Shown: positions 18,191 to 27,830, counted from the stretch's first letter. The stretch is 64,000 nucleotides of DNA from Rhizobium sp. CIAT894 (GCF_000172795.2 NZ_CP020947.1:3475001-3539000), one strand, 5' to 3'. Made by a program: numbers and translations. Notes: generated from the sequence alone by a model not told the origin.

Positions 18191-19035
18191 TGGAACGCCG
18201 GAGCCCGCTCTTTTCATTTTTCATTCACCTCTGTGCGCTGCTGCTTGCTGCGGTCATCCTGGTGCCGATCCTGTGGTTGTTCATCATGAGCATCTCGCCG
18301 GCCGCCGACCTTGCGGCAAAGCCGCTGCGCTGGTGGCCGCAGGCGGCGGATTTCTCGCGGTACCATCTCCTGCTGTCGACGCTGGAAAACAGCGCCGGCG
18401 CCGCCTTCACCTCATCGCTGCGCAACAGCATCGAGGTGGCCGGCATGGCGACGATCGCCGCCATCGCGCTCGCCATACCGGCCGGCTGGGCCGTGTCGCG
18501 CACACCTTCCGTGGGCTGGTCGCTGTCGATGGTGATCGCCACCTACATGCTGCCGCCGGTGGCGCTCGCCGTGCCGCTCTATATGGGTCTCTCCCATCTC
18601 GGCATGCTGAACAACGTCTTCGGCCTCGCCCTCGTCTATCTGACGATCCTGGCGCCCTTCACCACCTGGCTGATGAAATCGGGCTTTGATTCCATCCCGC
18701 GCGAGATCGAATCCGCCGCAATGATCGACGGCGCCGGCCTGTTCCAGACGCTCCGGATCATCACGCTGCCGCTCGCCGCCCCCGTGGTGGCGACATCGAG
18801 CCTCTTTGCATTCCTGCTTGCCTGGGATGAATTCTTCTATGCGCTGCTCTTCACCTCGGACCAGCGCGCCAAAACGCTCACCGTCGCCATTGCCGATCTC
18901 GCCGGCGGCCGCGTTTCCGATTACGGACTGATCGCCACGGCAGGCGTGCTCGCCGCCCTGCCCCCGGTGCTGATCGGTCTCGTCATGCAACGCGCTCTGA
19001 TTTCGGGGCTTACAAGCGGCGGCGTCAAGGGATGA
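18190..19035 (+). CDS. ABC sugar importer permease, MalG/UgpE type
   Basis: Inner-membrane permease, 281 residues, about six helices. The first is FFIHLCALLLAAVILVPILWLFI. The EAA loop is EIESAAMIDGAGLFQTLRIITLP (about 172-195). It overlaps the permease before it by one base and the SIS gene after it by four (ATGA), so all are on one transcript. Confidence 0.9.
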   Translation: MERRSPLFSFFIHLCALLLAAVILVPILWLFIMSISPAADLAAKPLRWWPQAADFSRYHLLLSTLENSAGAAFTSSLRNSIEVAGMATIAAIALAIPAGWAVSRTPSVGWSLSMVIATYMLPPVALAVPLYMGLSHLGMLNNVFGLALVYLTILAPFTTWLMKSGFDSIPREIESAAMIDGAGLFQTLRIITLPLAAPVVATSSLFAFLLAWDEFFYALLFTSDQRAKTLTVAIADLAGGRVSDYGLIATAGVLAALPPVLIGLVMQRALISGLTSGGVKG

Positions 19036-20054
19036 ACATGACAACAGAAAGAACCCGGCCCGCCGGGCTTGCGGCGATCGACCGCGAAATGGCCCGCCAG
19101 CACGCCGATGCCATCGCCTCTTATGAAGCCGCCGCACCCATGGCGGCAAGAGCCGCCGCCTCGCTGAAGAAGACCGGCCGCCTTCTCCTGATCGGCATGG
19201 GCGGTTCGCATGCGGTCAACCGCGCCGTCGAGCCGCTCTATCGCGCGCTCGGCATCGACGCCATCGCCGTGCCGCTCTCCGAACAGCTCGGCCAGCCGCT
19301 GCCGATCGCCGGCAGGACGATCTTCGTCACCTCGCAATCCGGCGAAAGCGCCGAAGTCCTGCGCTGGTTCAACGAGACCGGCGGCGCGGAGGACACCTTC
19401 GGCCTTACCCTCGAAGCCGGCTCTTTCCTGGCAAGAACCGCCCCCTCGCTGGTTGGCAGCGGTGGCACCGAACTCGCCTTCGCCGCCACCCGCAGCCTGA
19501 CGGTGACCTTCGCCCTGCACCTGGCAATCCTCGCCGCCCTCGGCGAAGATCCTACGGCCGCACTTGCCGCCCTCAGGGCTCCGGAAGAGCATGACATCGC
19601 CGCCGCGCTCGCCGCACTCGAAAACGTCGCGACCGTCGTCACCTCGGGCCGCCGGCTGCAGGGTGTCGCCGAGGCGTTGGCGCTCGGATTGACGGAGCTG
19701 TCGCGCCGCCCCTGCTTTTCGCTCGAAGGCGGCCAGTTGCGCCACGGTCCGATGGAGATGCTGGGGCCCGAAATCGGCGTCGTGCTGTTCCGCGGTCTGG
19801 ACGAGACATCAGGTCTCGTGACCGTCATGGCGAGTTCCGCCGTCGAAACCGGCGCCGCGGTGGTCCTGTTCGATGCGTCCGGTCAGGAACCGGTCGCCGG
19901 CGCGGTGGCGATCCGCTTTGCCCCGGCAACCGGCCTTGCCGCGATCTTCGCCATGCTGCCGGTCGCCCAGCGGCTGATGATCGCTTTTGCCGATGCCCGC
20001 GTCGAGAATGCCGGAACGCCGGTCCGTTCAACCAAGATTACCCGGAGCGAATGA
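19032..20054 (+). CDS. SIS-domain sugar isomerase/deglycase (FrlB/GlmS-isomerase type)
   Basis: A 340-residue cytosolic protein with two SIS domains. The phosphosugar-binding loop is LLIGMGGSHAVNRAVEP (about 51-68), and IFVTSQSGESAEVLRW (about 97-112) is the classic SIS serine motif. The C-terminal half carries LEGGQLRHGPMEML (about 232-246), the conserved segment of the GlmS isomerase and FrlB group that positions the ring-opening residues. Alone, without a glutaminase domain, and beside a PfkB kinase, it resembles deglycases such as FrlB or MocD that split a phosphorylated Amadori compound, or amino-sugar-phosphate deaminases such as AgaS. The substrate is inferred only. It overlaps the previous gene by 4 bases. 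Confidence 0.85.
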   Translation: MNMTTERTRPAGLAAIDREMARQHADAIASYEAAAPMAARAAASLKKTGRLLLIGMGGSHAVNRAVEPLYRALGIDAIAVPLSEQLGQPLPIAGRTIFVTSQSGESAEVLRWFNETGGAEDTFGLTLEAGSFLARTAPSLVGSGGTELAFAATRSLTVTFALHLAILAALGEDPTAALAALRAPEEHDIAAALAALENVATVVTSGRRLQGVAEALALGLTELSRRPCFSLEGGQLRHGPMEMLGPEIGVVLFRGLDETSGLVTVMASSAVETGAAVVLFDASGQEPVAGAVAIRFAPATGLAAIFAMLPVAQRLMIAFADARVENAGTPVRSTKITRSE

Positions 20055-20984
20055 ATGCGGCCGCTTGCAGTCATCGGCAACGTCAATGTCGATCTCATCC
20101 TCGGACCGGCCGCCCCCTGGCCGAAGGCCGGCACGGAAATCATCGTCGATCATGACGAGCTCAGGGTCGGCGGATCCGCCGGCAACAGCGCGCTCGCCTG
20201 GCAGGCGCTCGGCATCGAATTCGAGATCGCCGCCAATATCGGCAGCGACCAGTTCGGCCGGTGGCTGGCGGAGGCCTTCGGCCACCGCTCCCAAAATTGG
20301 CCGGTGCGCCCCGAGCGAACGACGCTTTCTGTCGGCATCACCCATCCGGACGGCGAGCGCACCTTCTTCACGACGACCGGCCACCTGCCGCGCTTCAGCC
20401 TCGCCGACGTCTTCGCCGTTATCGACGGCGAAAGGCTGCGCGGCGGCTACGCGCTCCTCTGCGGCGGCTTTCTGACCGACGACTTGGCGAGCGAATATGA
20501 CGCCTTCTTCGACTGGGCCGACAGCCACGACATCACCGTCGCGCTCGATACCGGCTGGCCGCTCGACGGCTGGACCGAAGGAAATTGCGCGGCTGCCCGC
20601 GCCTGGCTTTCGCGCAGCGGCATCGCCCTGCTGAACGAAGTCGAGACGACGACGCTTGCCGGCATCATTGATCCGATCGACGCCGCCCGTGAGATCAGGT
20701 CGCATATGCCGGAGGGCGCAATCGTCGTCGTCAAGCGCGGCCCGGACGGTGCGATCGCCATCGGGCCGGACGGCCAGCCGGCGTCGGGGGCTGCACCCGT
20801 CGTCAAGGTCGTCGATACGATCGGCGCCGGCGATGTCTTCAACGCCGGCTTCCTGGCAGCATTGGCAGATGGTAAGCCGCTGGCCTCCTGCCTGGCGGCG
20901 GGGACGCAGGTCGCCTCGCGCGCCATTTCCACCCTTCCCCGCAGCTACGGTGATCCGTCATCTCCCCAGGAACCCGTGTCATGA
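20055..20984 (+). CDS. PfkB-family carbohydrate kinase
   Basis: A 309-residue ribokinase-fold enzyme. The N-terminus IGNVNVDLILG (about 6-16) and the glycine-rich DELRVGGSAGNSALAWQALG (about 34-53) form the sugar site. The catalytic signature DTIGAGDVFNAGFLAALADG (about 255-274) has the anion hole and the Asp base. The ATG follows the SIS stop directly. The pair of a PfkB kinase and a SIS protein parallels FrlD-FrlB and MocE-MocD, where the imported substrate is phosphorylated before cleavage. Confidence 0.9.
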   Translation: MRPLAVIGNVNVDLILGPAAPWPKAGTEIIVDHDELRVGGSAGNSALAWQALGIEFEIAANIGSDQFGRWLAEAFGHRSQNWPVRPERTTLSVGITHPDGERTFFTTTGHLPRFSLADVFAVIDGERLRGGYALLCGGFLTDDLASEYDAFFDWADSHDITVALDTGWPLDGWTEGNCAAARAWLSRSGIALLNEVETTTLAGIIDPIDAAREIRSHMPEGAIVVVKRGPDGAIAIGPDGQPASGAAPVVKVVDTIGAGDVFNAGFLAALADGKPLASCLAAGTQVASRAISTLPRSYGDPSSPQEPVS

Positions 20985-22060
20985 GCGCGCTCGACATCGA
21001 AAACATCCGCAAGACCTATGGCGAGGTCGAGACGCTGAAAGGCATCGACATTTCGCTGGAAAGCGGCGAGTTCCTCGTGCTGCTCGGCTCATCGGGCTGC
21101 GGCAAGTCCACGCTGCTCAACATCATTGCCGGCCTTGCCGAGGCAACGAGCGGCGACGTCAGGATCGGCGGGCGATCGGTGCTCGGTGTACATCCGAAGG
21201 ACCGCGACATCGCCATGGTCTTTCAATCCTATGCGCTCTATCCCAATCTGTCGGTGCACCGGAACATCGGCTTCGGCCTGGAAATGCGCAAGGTCCCGAC
21301 GCCCGAGCGCGACAAGGCCGTGCGCGACGCCGCCAAACTCCTGCAGATCGAAAACCTCCTCGATCGCAAGCCGAGCCAGCTCTCCGGCGGCCAGCGCCAG
21401 CGCGTGGCGATCGGCCGCGCGTTGGTGCGCAAGCCTGAGGTCTTCCTGTTCGACGAGCCGCTTTCCAATCTCGACGCCAAGCTGCGCATGGAGATGCGCA
21501 CCGAGATCAAGCGGCTGCATCAGATGCTGAAGACCACGGTGGTCTATGTCACCCATGACCAGATCGAGGCGATGACGTTGGCAAGCCGCATCGCCGTCAT
21601 GCGCGACGGCCGTATCGAGCAGCTGGGCACACCGGAGGAGATCTACAACCACCCGGCAACGCTTTATGTCGCCACCTTCGTCGGCGCGCCGCCGATGAAC
21701 CTGCTGCAGGCGACAGTGCGCGATGGCCGGCTGGCGATTGCAGGTTCCGATGCCAGCCTGCCCCTGCCGGCCCGCTTCGCCGAGGCCGCCGTCAATGGCC
21801 GCGACGTCATCCTCGGCATCCGCCCCGAGGCCCTTCGCACGGACGGCGCCGGCCCGTCGCTCAAGGCAACCCTGGAGGTCGCCGAGCTGACCGGCCCGGA
21901 ACTCGTCGTCACCGCCCTTGCTGGAAACCAGCGGCTGATGGCTTGCCTGCCGCCGCGCACGCCGATCCGCGACAACGAAAAACTGATCCTCTTCTTCGAC
22001 GAAGAGGCAATACATCTTTTCGATCCGCAAACCGGCCTCAGCCTCGTTCGCCAGGGATAG
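20981..22060 (+). CDS. ABC sugar importer ATPase, MalK/UgpC type
   Basis: ATPase subunit, 359 residues. Walker A GSSGCGKST (about 37), Q-loop VFQSYALYPN (about 81), signature [14 protein letters not shown] (about 135), Walker [13 protein letters not shown] (about 155) and switch His (VTHDQIEAMT) are intact, with a C-terminal regulatory domain. It overlaps the kinase stop by 4 bases and closes the operon. It is a paralogue of the UgpC at 9693-10802. Confidence 0.93.
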   Translation: MSALDIENIRKTYGEVETLKGIDISLESGEFLVLLGSSGCGKSTLLNIIAGLAEATSGDVRIGGRSVLGVHPKDRDIAMVFQSYALYPNLSVHRNIGFGLEMRKVPTPERDKAVRDAAKLLQIENLLDRKPSQLSGGQRQRVAIGRALVRKPEVFLFDEPLSNLDAKLRMEMRTEIKRLHQMLKTTVVYVTHDQIEAMTLASRIAVMRDGRIEQLGTPEEIYNHPATLYVATFVGAPPMNLLQATVRDGRLAIAGSDASLPLPARFAEAAVNGRDVILGIRPEALRTDGAGPSLKATLEVAELTGPELVVTALAGNQRLMACLPPRTPIRDNEKLILFFDEEAIHLFDPQTGLSLVRQG

Positions 22061-22079
22061 CTGACGACGCGTCCTTTGC

Positions 22080-22907
22080 TCAATTCGCGGCGTCGACGGG
22101 CTTCCGCTTGTAAACGTGGATATAGTCGACGAGCAAAATCGAAGGGTTCGGCGTTTCATCGATCGGCCAGCCCGAGCCGAGCGCCAGATTAACCAGCGGA
22201 TAAAACGGCATGTGGAACTCCTTCGGCGTGTCGAAGCTCCAAAGGAACTGACGGTCGAAGTAGAAGCTCGTCTTGTCAGCTTGGATATCGACACCGTAGG
22301 TGTGATAGTCGCTGTTCAAAATTCCGTCCTGGACCTTGTTCCAATAGCCGCCGGTGGAGTTCTGCCCGCCCTGGCTCTGACGCCAGATATGGAAGCCCAT
22401 GCTGAATTCATAGGGCGCGCGGCCGTAATATTCCAGCACGTCGATCTCGGCGGTGTATTTCGACCGGTCGAGGCCAATGAGCCAGAAGGCCGGCCAGACG
22501 CCCTTGCCCGGCGGCAGTTTCATCCGCGCTTCGAAATAGCCGAACTGCTGCGAGAAACCTTCCCCCTTCGGGTTCACCGACGACAGCAAGCCCGAGCGCC
22601 ATGTGCCGTCGGCCCCCTTGCGCGCTTCGATCTTCAGAATTCCCTGATCGGTGGTAAACGGAAAGCCGGGGGCCGGATCGGTGAAACGGGCATCGCCGAA
22701 ATCGCCGTTCCACGGCGTATGGGCGATCCAGCGGGAGCTTTTCTCTCCCCATGCCGAGACATCGAGGCTGTCGAAATTCTCCTCGAACGTCAGCTGGTAT
22801 GCATTGATATTGAGCGGTTCCTGGGCAACGCTCGGCCGGCCCGGCAACGCTCCCAGACCGAGAACGACGAGCAGACCCAAAGCCCTAGAAGATATTCCGT
22901 AACGCAT
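22080..22907 (-). CDS. Secreted glycoside hydrolase family 16 glycanase (ExoK-like)
   Basis: A 275-residue secreted beta-glycanase. A signal peptide (ISSRALGLLVVLGLGALPG) starts a few residues after the ATG at 22907; the open frame extends to 22949. The GH16 catalytic motif ExDxxE is intact as EIDVLEYYG (about 142-150), flanked by WPAFWLIG and GFHIW substrate-cleft segments. In Sinorhizobium, ExoK of this family trims succinoglycan chains. As last gene of the minus arm of the EPS locus, it probably cleaves the polymer made here. The exact linkage is not predictable. Confidence 0.88.
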   Translation of the reverse strand: MRYGISSRALGLLVVLGLGALPGRPSVAQEPLNINAYQLTFEENFDSLDVSAWGEKSSRWIAHTPWNGDFGDARFTDPAPGFPFTTDQGILKIEARKGADGTWRSGLLSSVNPKGEGFSQQFGYFEARMKLPPGKGVWPAFWLIGLDRSKYTAEIDVLEYYGRAPYEFSMGFHIWRQSQGGQNSTGGYWNKVQDGILNSDYHTYGVDIQADKTSFYFDRQFLWSFDTPKEFHMPFYPLVNLALGSGWPIDETPNPSILLVDYIHVYKRKPVDAAN

Positions 22908-22958
22908 TCCGTTTCTCCGAAAACGCCAAACCAAATCGCCGGGCTGCACCTGTCTCGA

Positions 22959-24440
22959 TCATGAGGCGAGAACCCCGTTTCGCCGCGGCATCAGCCTTTG
23001 AACGATGATGGTCTCAATGCCGTCGGGCCTTCCCAGGATCTGCCACAGCAGCAGCGCGAAAGCCCAGAAGATCGCGGCTGCCGTCCCGCCGCAAAGGGCG
23101 AGGCTGGCGATCAGATTGAAGCCGACAGGCATAGGGGCGAGCATCGGCTGTACCCAGAGCAGGAAAGCGATCATCGGCAAGCTCGCGGCCAGCGGCCGGC
23201 AAAAAGAATTCAGCTGCGCGACCAAACTCGCGCCGATCAGCCGCCGGGTGAGGACGAGCGACGCGGCATAGGCGACGAGCACAGCGATGATCCGAGCGCC
23301 GAGCGCGCCTTCCACCTGGAAATAGGCGATGCCCAGGATGGTGACCGGCACCCTGACGGCGAATTCGGCAAACATCCTGAAAGCGAGCGAACGGGTGTTA
23401 TCGAGAACCATCGCCAATGCCGGCATGATGTTCGTGGGAAGACCGAGCAGGCTGACGAGGCACAGCCATTGCAGGATCGGCGCGGCGGATGCCCATTTCT
23501 CGCCGACGAGGATGCGTACGGTCGGCGCGGCGAGCATGGCGAGCGCGATGAGAACGGGTGCTGCGACGAAGGTGATCGCATTCGTCGCCTTCAGATAGGC
23601 AACGACCAGATTGCGGCGGTCCTCGACGGTGGAGAATGCCGCCATCAGCGGGCGAAGCAACGGCCCGACGAAGGTCTGGTAGGGGATCCCGGCAATATTG
23701 TCGGCGACGCTGAAAGCGCCGAACGTCGACAGGCCGGTAAAACGCGGCAGCAGCAGCCGGTCCAGCTGCCAGTTGATCGAATTCAGCACCTGCGACACGG
23801 TGTTCCAACTGATCATGTCCTGGAAATGTTTCCATTCCGAAAGGCTGAGCGCCGGCCGCATCGGCGCAAAGACGTAGGAGGTGATCATCGCCGCGGTCGG
23901 GCCTGCAACGGCGCCGACCGCCAATCCCCAATAGCTGCCTGTCGTCACCGCCACACCGACGCCGAACAGCAATGTCGATCCCTTGGTGATGAGATCGAGC
24001 GCGAACTCGCGTTTGAAATCGAAACGCTGCATGAAAAGCACCATGCGCGGACTGATCATGCTGCGCATGGCAGGCGCGATCGAGAGAACGGCGACAAGGG
24101 AAAAAAGCCGAGGGTCGCCGTAAATCACAGCCATCGGCCAGGAGATGAGGATCATCAGCAGGCTGATGGCCGCCCCCCGAAGCAGGCTGAGGGTGAAGGC
24201 GGTGGCAAACATCTCTTGGGAAGGCGATGGCTGACGCATCAGAGCCTGCGTCAACGGCAGATCCAGAATCGTCTCGACGATGACGAGCACCGAGGTTGCG
24301 ATAGCGACCAGGCCGAAATCCGCGGGGCTCAAAAGCCTCGCCAGAACGAGCAGGCTGACGAAATCGAGCAGCCGCGCGAGGAATTTTCCACTGATCGTCC
24401 AGATGCTTGCCGTCGCCGTCCTCTGAGATACGCTTGACAT
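22959..24440 (-). CDS. Polysaccharide flippase, Wzx/ExoT-type (MOP superfamily)
   Basis: A 493-residue integral membrane protein with about 12-14 helices. The N-terminal ASIWTISGKFLARLLDFVSLLVLARLLSP is the family signature, and SPADFGLVAIATSVLVIVETILDLPLTQALMR follows in the usual place. Wzx flippases move lipid-linked repeat units across the inner membrane for a Wzy polymerase to join. It is 65 bases downstream of the GT4 gene and 51 bases before the GH16 start, all on one strand. Confidence 0.9.
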   Translation of the reverse strand: MSSVSQRTATASIWTISGKFLARLLDFVSLLVLARLLSPADFGLVAIATSVLVIVETILDLPLTQALMRQPSPSQEMFATAFTLSLLRGAAISLLMILISWPMAVIYGDPRLFSLVAVLSIAPAMRSMISPRMVLFMQRFDFKREFALDLITKGSTLLFGVGVAVTTGSYWGLAVGAVAGPTAAMITSYVFAPMRPALSLSEWKHFQDMISWNTVSQVLNSINWQLDRLLLPRFTGLSTFGAFSVADNIAGIPYQTFVGPLLRPLMAAFSTVEDRRNLVVAYLKATNAITFVAAPVLIALAMLAAPTVRILVGEKWASAAPILQWLCLVSLLGLPTNIMPALAMVLDNTRSLAFRMFAEFAVRVPVTILGIAYFQVEGALGARIIAVLVAYAASLVLTRRLIGASLVAQLNSFCRPLAASLPMIAFLLWVQPMLAPMPVGFNLIASLALCGGTAAAIFWAFALLLWQILGRPDGIETIIVQRLMPRRNGVLAS

Positions 24441-24505
24441 GATCTGCTATATTCCTCGTCGGCGGGTTGAGACGGTTGCGGTCGTGGCAGCTCCAGCCCC
24501 TGCCC

Positions 24506-25750
24506 TCAGCCCGGCCGTCTTCCGAAGACCGCGGCGGATCGGTCGCCATGGTTGGAAAGCCGTAGCTCGATGAGATTGGTCAGGCGATCGCGGAACACGG
24601 CGGAAGAGAATTTCAGCGCGTGCGCGCGGATCGCATGCGGATCGATATCGTCCTCGACCTCTTCGAACGCCGCCATCGTCTCCAGCAGGGCTTCCGTCGT
24701 CTGTTCGGCAAAACGGAAGCCGACCTGCGGAGAGGACACGGTTTCCCTGGCGCCGCCGGCGTCGAAAGCGAGCACCGGACGGCCCGATGCCATGGCTTCC
24801 ACCGGCAGAATGCCGAAATCCTCAGTGCCCGGAAACAACAGCGCGCGGCATCGCGACAGGTGATCGCGCAGCACGTTGAAGGGCTGGTGGCCGAGAAACT
24901 CAACGGTCGGCCCGGCAATCGATTTCAGATAGGATAGTTGCTCTCCCTCTCCGATCACCACCAGCTTCCGGCCGGCCTCGGTGCAGGCGCGCACGGCGAT
25001 GTCAGGCCGTTTGTAGGTCGTCAGCTGTCCGGCATAGAGGTAGAATTCGCCTTTTCCCTTGCCCACCGCAAAATCGTCGGTCGCAACGGGCGGATGGATG
25101 ACGACGGAATCCCGGTCGTAGAAGCGGCGGATACGGCTCGCGACATAGTCGGAGTTGGCGACGAACGTATCCACCCGCGAGGCCGTCGTCACATCCCAGG
25201 CGCGCAGCATGGGCGCGGTGATCGACATCAGGGCGCGGCCCACCCAGGGAAGGCCTTCGCGGTAGACATGGAACTGGTCCCAGATATAGCGCATCGGCGA
25301 ATGGCAGTAGCAGACATGCAGAGCGTCGGCGCGAGTGATGATGCCCTTGGCAGGACCGGATTCGCTGGAGAGCACCAGATCGTAGTCCTGCAGATCGAAC
25401 TGCTCGAGCGCGAAGGGCATCAGCGGCAGCATTTTGGTGTAATGCCGCTGTGCGCCGGGGATCTTCTGCAGGAAGGACGTGCGGATGTTGCGCGTCTTCA
25501 GAAAATCGCTGATGCGATCGCGGTTGCAGACGAGGGTGAAGATGTCTGCCTGCGGAAACATGCGGCACAACTCTTCGACGACCTTCTCGCCGCCACGCAT
25601 CGAAACGAGCCAGTAATGCACGATGGCGACCCGGAGTTTCCCGGTTTCGCCGGAGCTTCCGGCCTCGGCGACCCGTCTTTTCGCCATGACGGGCGCATCA
25701 CCAAGAAATGCCCTCGCATCGGGAAGAGAGGTTGTTGCTTTAAGGGTCAA
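24506..25750 (-). CDS. Glycosyltransferase family 4
   Basis: A 414-residue GT-B enzyme, cytosolic face of the membrane. The N-terminus has RVAIVHYWLVSMRGGEKVVEEL (about 40-61) for the acceptor side. The C-terminal donor site has KLVVIGEGEQL, VEFLGHQPFNVL and the GT4 E-x7-E motif in GTEDFGILPVEAMASGRPVLAFDAGG (about 325-350). I propose a TTG start at 25750 inside the previous stop (TTGA), with AAGGAG 7 bases upstream; an ATG 21 codons later (25687) is the alternative. It probably adds one sugar to the EPS repeat unit; the donor is unknown. Confidence 0.87.
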   Translation of the reverse strand: MTLKATTSLPDARAFLGDAPVMAKRRVAEAGSSGETGKLRVAIVHYWLVSMRGGEKVVEELCRMFPQADIFTLVCNRDRISDFLKTRNIRTSFLQKIPGAQRHYTKMLPLMPFALEQFDLQDYDLVLSSESGPAKGIITRADALHVCYCHSPMRYIWDQFHVYREGLPWVGRALMSITAPMLRAWDVTTASRVDTFVANSDYVASRIRRFYDRDSVVIHPPVATDDFAVGKGKGEFYLYAGQLTTYKRPDIAVRACTEAGRKLVVIGEGEQLSYLKSIAGPTVEFLGHQPFNVLRDHLSRCRALLFPGTEDFGILPVEAMASGRPVLAFDAGGARETVSSPQVGFRFAEQTTEALLETMAAFEEVEDDIDPHAIRAHALKFSSAVFRDRLTNLIELRLSNHGDRSAAVFGRRPG

Positions 25751-27093
25751 CTGAATACTCCTTGTATCGCCGCACCGTCTGTCAACTCGGAAACTACATT
25801 CGTCGAAATCAGGCTGTGATATTCGGCAAGAAGCGCGTCGCGCCATTCTTCCTGTGTCGAGGCGAGATCGGGCGACGTCAGGAAAGCCCGCTCGCTCATG
25901 GCGCGGACCTCTTGCCCTGGCATTTGGTTGAATCGCGCCAAAGTATCGGCAAAGGCGCCGTGATCTGCCGTATCGCAGGCAAGCGCCATGCCCGCTCTTT
26001 CCATTTCCTCGGCGAGAAAGGCGCTGCGTGACATGATGACGGGCAGACCGCTCCTGGCCGCTTCGATCGCGACGAGACCGAACGGCTCGGGATAGCGCGA
26101 GGGCATCAACAGCGCACGCCCCTTGCGGATGATCGGGCCGATCTCTGCATGCGATTGCCAGCCGACGGCCCTGACGTGATCTCCCGACGCTCTGACCACC
26201 GGCATCAACGGCCCGTCCCCGATCACGCACAGCCTGACGCCGGCCCTGCGCGTGGCAGCTATGGCGTCCTCCACGCCCTTCTCCTCGTCCAGCCGCCCGA
26301 TGAACACGAACTCGTCATTGGCCTCCGCCTCGATGCGTTTGATCGAAAGTGGCGCGACGGGATTGCGGATCGTCGTCAGCCGTTCGGGTCGATAGCCGGC
26401 ACCGACGAGAAAGCTCGCCATCTTCTCGTGCAGCAGGATTATCCGGCCGAAATCGGCCTGATCCTTCAAGAGCCGGAGGATATTGGAGCCGCGGGCGACA
26501 CGCCACAATTTGTGCGAATAACTTCTCTTGTCGCAAGCCGTTGCAATGCAGCTTCCACCGAGCGGGCGTCGAAGGCAGATTTCCTGCGCCTGGTAGTCGA
26601 AAAAGGCGCCGTTGGGGCAGGCAGTAAAGAAATCATGCGCGTGAACCACGCATCGTCCGGCGACCGGCATCAGCGCCCTGAAAATCGCGGGAGACAGGAT
26701 CTGGTGCCAGCCATGCACATGATAGATGGTGTTGGCGGTATCCTTTGCAGCAATCCAGTTCGCGACCATGCGGACAGCAGCGCCGTTGTGAATACCGGTG
26801 ACGAACGCCTTCGCACGCTCGGCGCTCAACAGGTCGCGGCTGTTCAGTCCGACCATCGAGACCCCCAGTGCGACGAGTTCCCCATTGGCAGCGTCGTCTC
26901 CGCAAATATAGGTCACCGGGATATCGAGCCCGCGGAAAAGCCTGGCAGAGAGCACCGCCAGGCCGGTCGCACCGCCTCTGGCCACCGAGTAGTCGTCGAT
27001 GATGACCACGCGATCGATCTTCGCCTTGCCGGGGTCGGGAAAACGACCGACGCTTGCGATGGATCGGATGGCCTCGGAAAGCGGCGGGCGCAT
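25747..27093 (-). CDS. Glycosyltransferase family 4 (WcaI/GumH-like)
   Basis: A 448-residue GT-B enzyme. Acceptor-domain features are VVIIDDYSVARGGATGLAVLSARLF (about 29-53) and YHVHGWHQIL. Donor-domain features are FVFIGRLDEEKGVEDAI (about 278-294), CVIGDGPLMP and the E-x7-E motif in SRYPEPFGLVAIEAARSGLPVI (about 355-376). The start ATG (27093) overlaps the Crp/Fnr stop by ATGA, so regulator and transferase are co-translated. Confidence 0.88.
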   Translation of the reverse strand: MRPPLSEAIRSIASVGRFPDPGKAKIDRVVIIDDYSVARGGATGLAVLSARLFRGLDIPVTYICGDDAANGELVALGVSMVGLNSRDLLSAERAKAFVTGIHNGAAVRMVANWIAAKDTANTIYHVHGWHQILSPAIFRALMPVAGRCVVHAHDFFTACPNGAFFDYQAQEICLRRPLGGSCIATACDKRSYSHKLWRVARGSNILRLLKDQADFGRIILLHEKMASFLVGAGYRPERLTTIRNPVAPLSIKRIEAEANDEFVFIGRLDEEKGVEDAIAATRRAGVRLCVIGDGPLMPVVRASGDHVRAVGWQSHAEIGPIIRKGRALLMPSRYPEPFGLVAIEAARSGLPVIMSRSAFLAEEMERAGMALACDTADHGAFADTLARFNQMPGQEVRAMSERAFLTSPDLASTQEEWRDALLAEYHSLISTNVVSELTDGAAIQGVFS

Positions 27094-27830
27094 CACTTCA
27101 CCGAAACCGCGCCGTTGGCACAGGCCTCCAGCGCCTTTCGGTTGAGAATGCGGATTTTGCCCTGTCCCCCGTCGATGATCTTGCCTTCCCGCAGGCGCCG
27201 CAGGCATTGATTGACCTTCTCGCGGGACGCCGGCAGCGTTGCGGCCAGATCATTTTGCGAGATGATCAGCTCGTCCCCGCTGTTTGCCGCGTCTTTTCCA
27301 TAGACAGCGGACAGCCGCAGCAGCGTGCTGGCCAGCCTCGACTGCAGGCTCGACGCAGCATTCGCAATGATCCGCAGTTCAAGCTCCGAAATACGCGCCA
27401 GCGCCCTGGAGAAGACCTTCTCGCGAAAGCTTGGATCGCTGGCATACATGTCGCGCAGCAGGCGGCCTTCGAAGAAATACAGCTCACAGTTGGAAGCGGC
27501 TCGGTATTCGAGGCTCAACGTCTGCCTGCGCAGAACCTCGAGCTCGCCGATCAGACCGGATTTCGGGATGATCTCGACAATGAATTCCCTGCCGTCGGGC
27601 AGCATCGTACTTGCGCTGACCACCCCCGTATGCACGCGAGCGAACATATCGATTACGACGCCGGCTCCTGCGATGACCTCGCCGCGCCGGAAGCGCCGGA
27701 CGCTCGACCGGCAGGATAGAAATTCATCATCGAGCACGATGCGGCGGTCGAGATGAATGCCGCCGCTCGCCGAAATCGCCACCTTGCCGATGCCGGCCCT
27801 GCGATCCGATGCCTGTGTCGCCCCATCCAT
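27093..27830 (-). CDS. Crp/Fnr-family regulator of the EPS locus (copy A)
   Basis: A 245-residue regulator. A cyclic-nucleotide-binding-like beta barrel (FRRGEVIAGAGVVIDMFARVHTGVVSAS, about 45-72; IGELEVLRRQ about 93) is followed by the dimer helix and a Crp-type winged helix (LIISQNDLAATLPASREKVNQCLRRLREGKII, about 185-217). It lacks the N-terminal cysteines of Fnr, so oxygen sensing by Fe-S is unlikely. ATG 27830 is chosen because GGAG lies 8 bases upstream and the paralogue at 37881-38633 also starts MDG; other in-frame ATGs lie upstream to 27860. It heads the minus arm and is divergent from the initiating transferase. The two copies are about three quarters identical by eye over their last 200 residues. 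Confidence 0.9.
   Translation of the reverse strand: MDGATQASDRRAGIGKVAISASGGIHLDRRIVLDDEFLSCRSSVRRFRRGEVIAGAGVVIDMFARVHTGVVSASTMLPDGREFIVEIIPKSGLIGELEVLRRQTLSLEYRAASNCELYFFEGRLLRDMYASDPSFREKVFSRALARISELELRIIANAASSLQSRLASTLLRLSAVYGKDAANSGDELIISQNDLAATLPASREKVNQCLRRLREGKIIDGGQGKIRILNRKALEACANGAVSVK

Noticed and set aside
22998..24437. 479-codon plus-strand frame opposite the flippase
   Set aside because: Arg/Asp/Gln-rich antisense shadow; the minus frame is a recognisable Wzx flippase.
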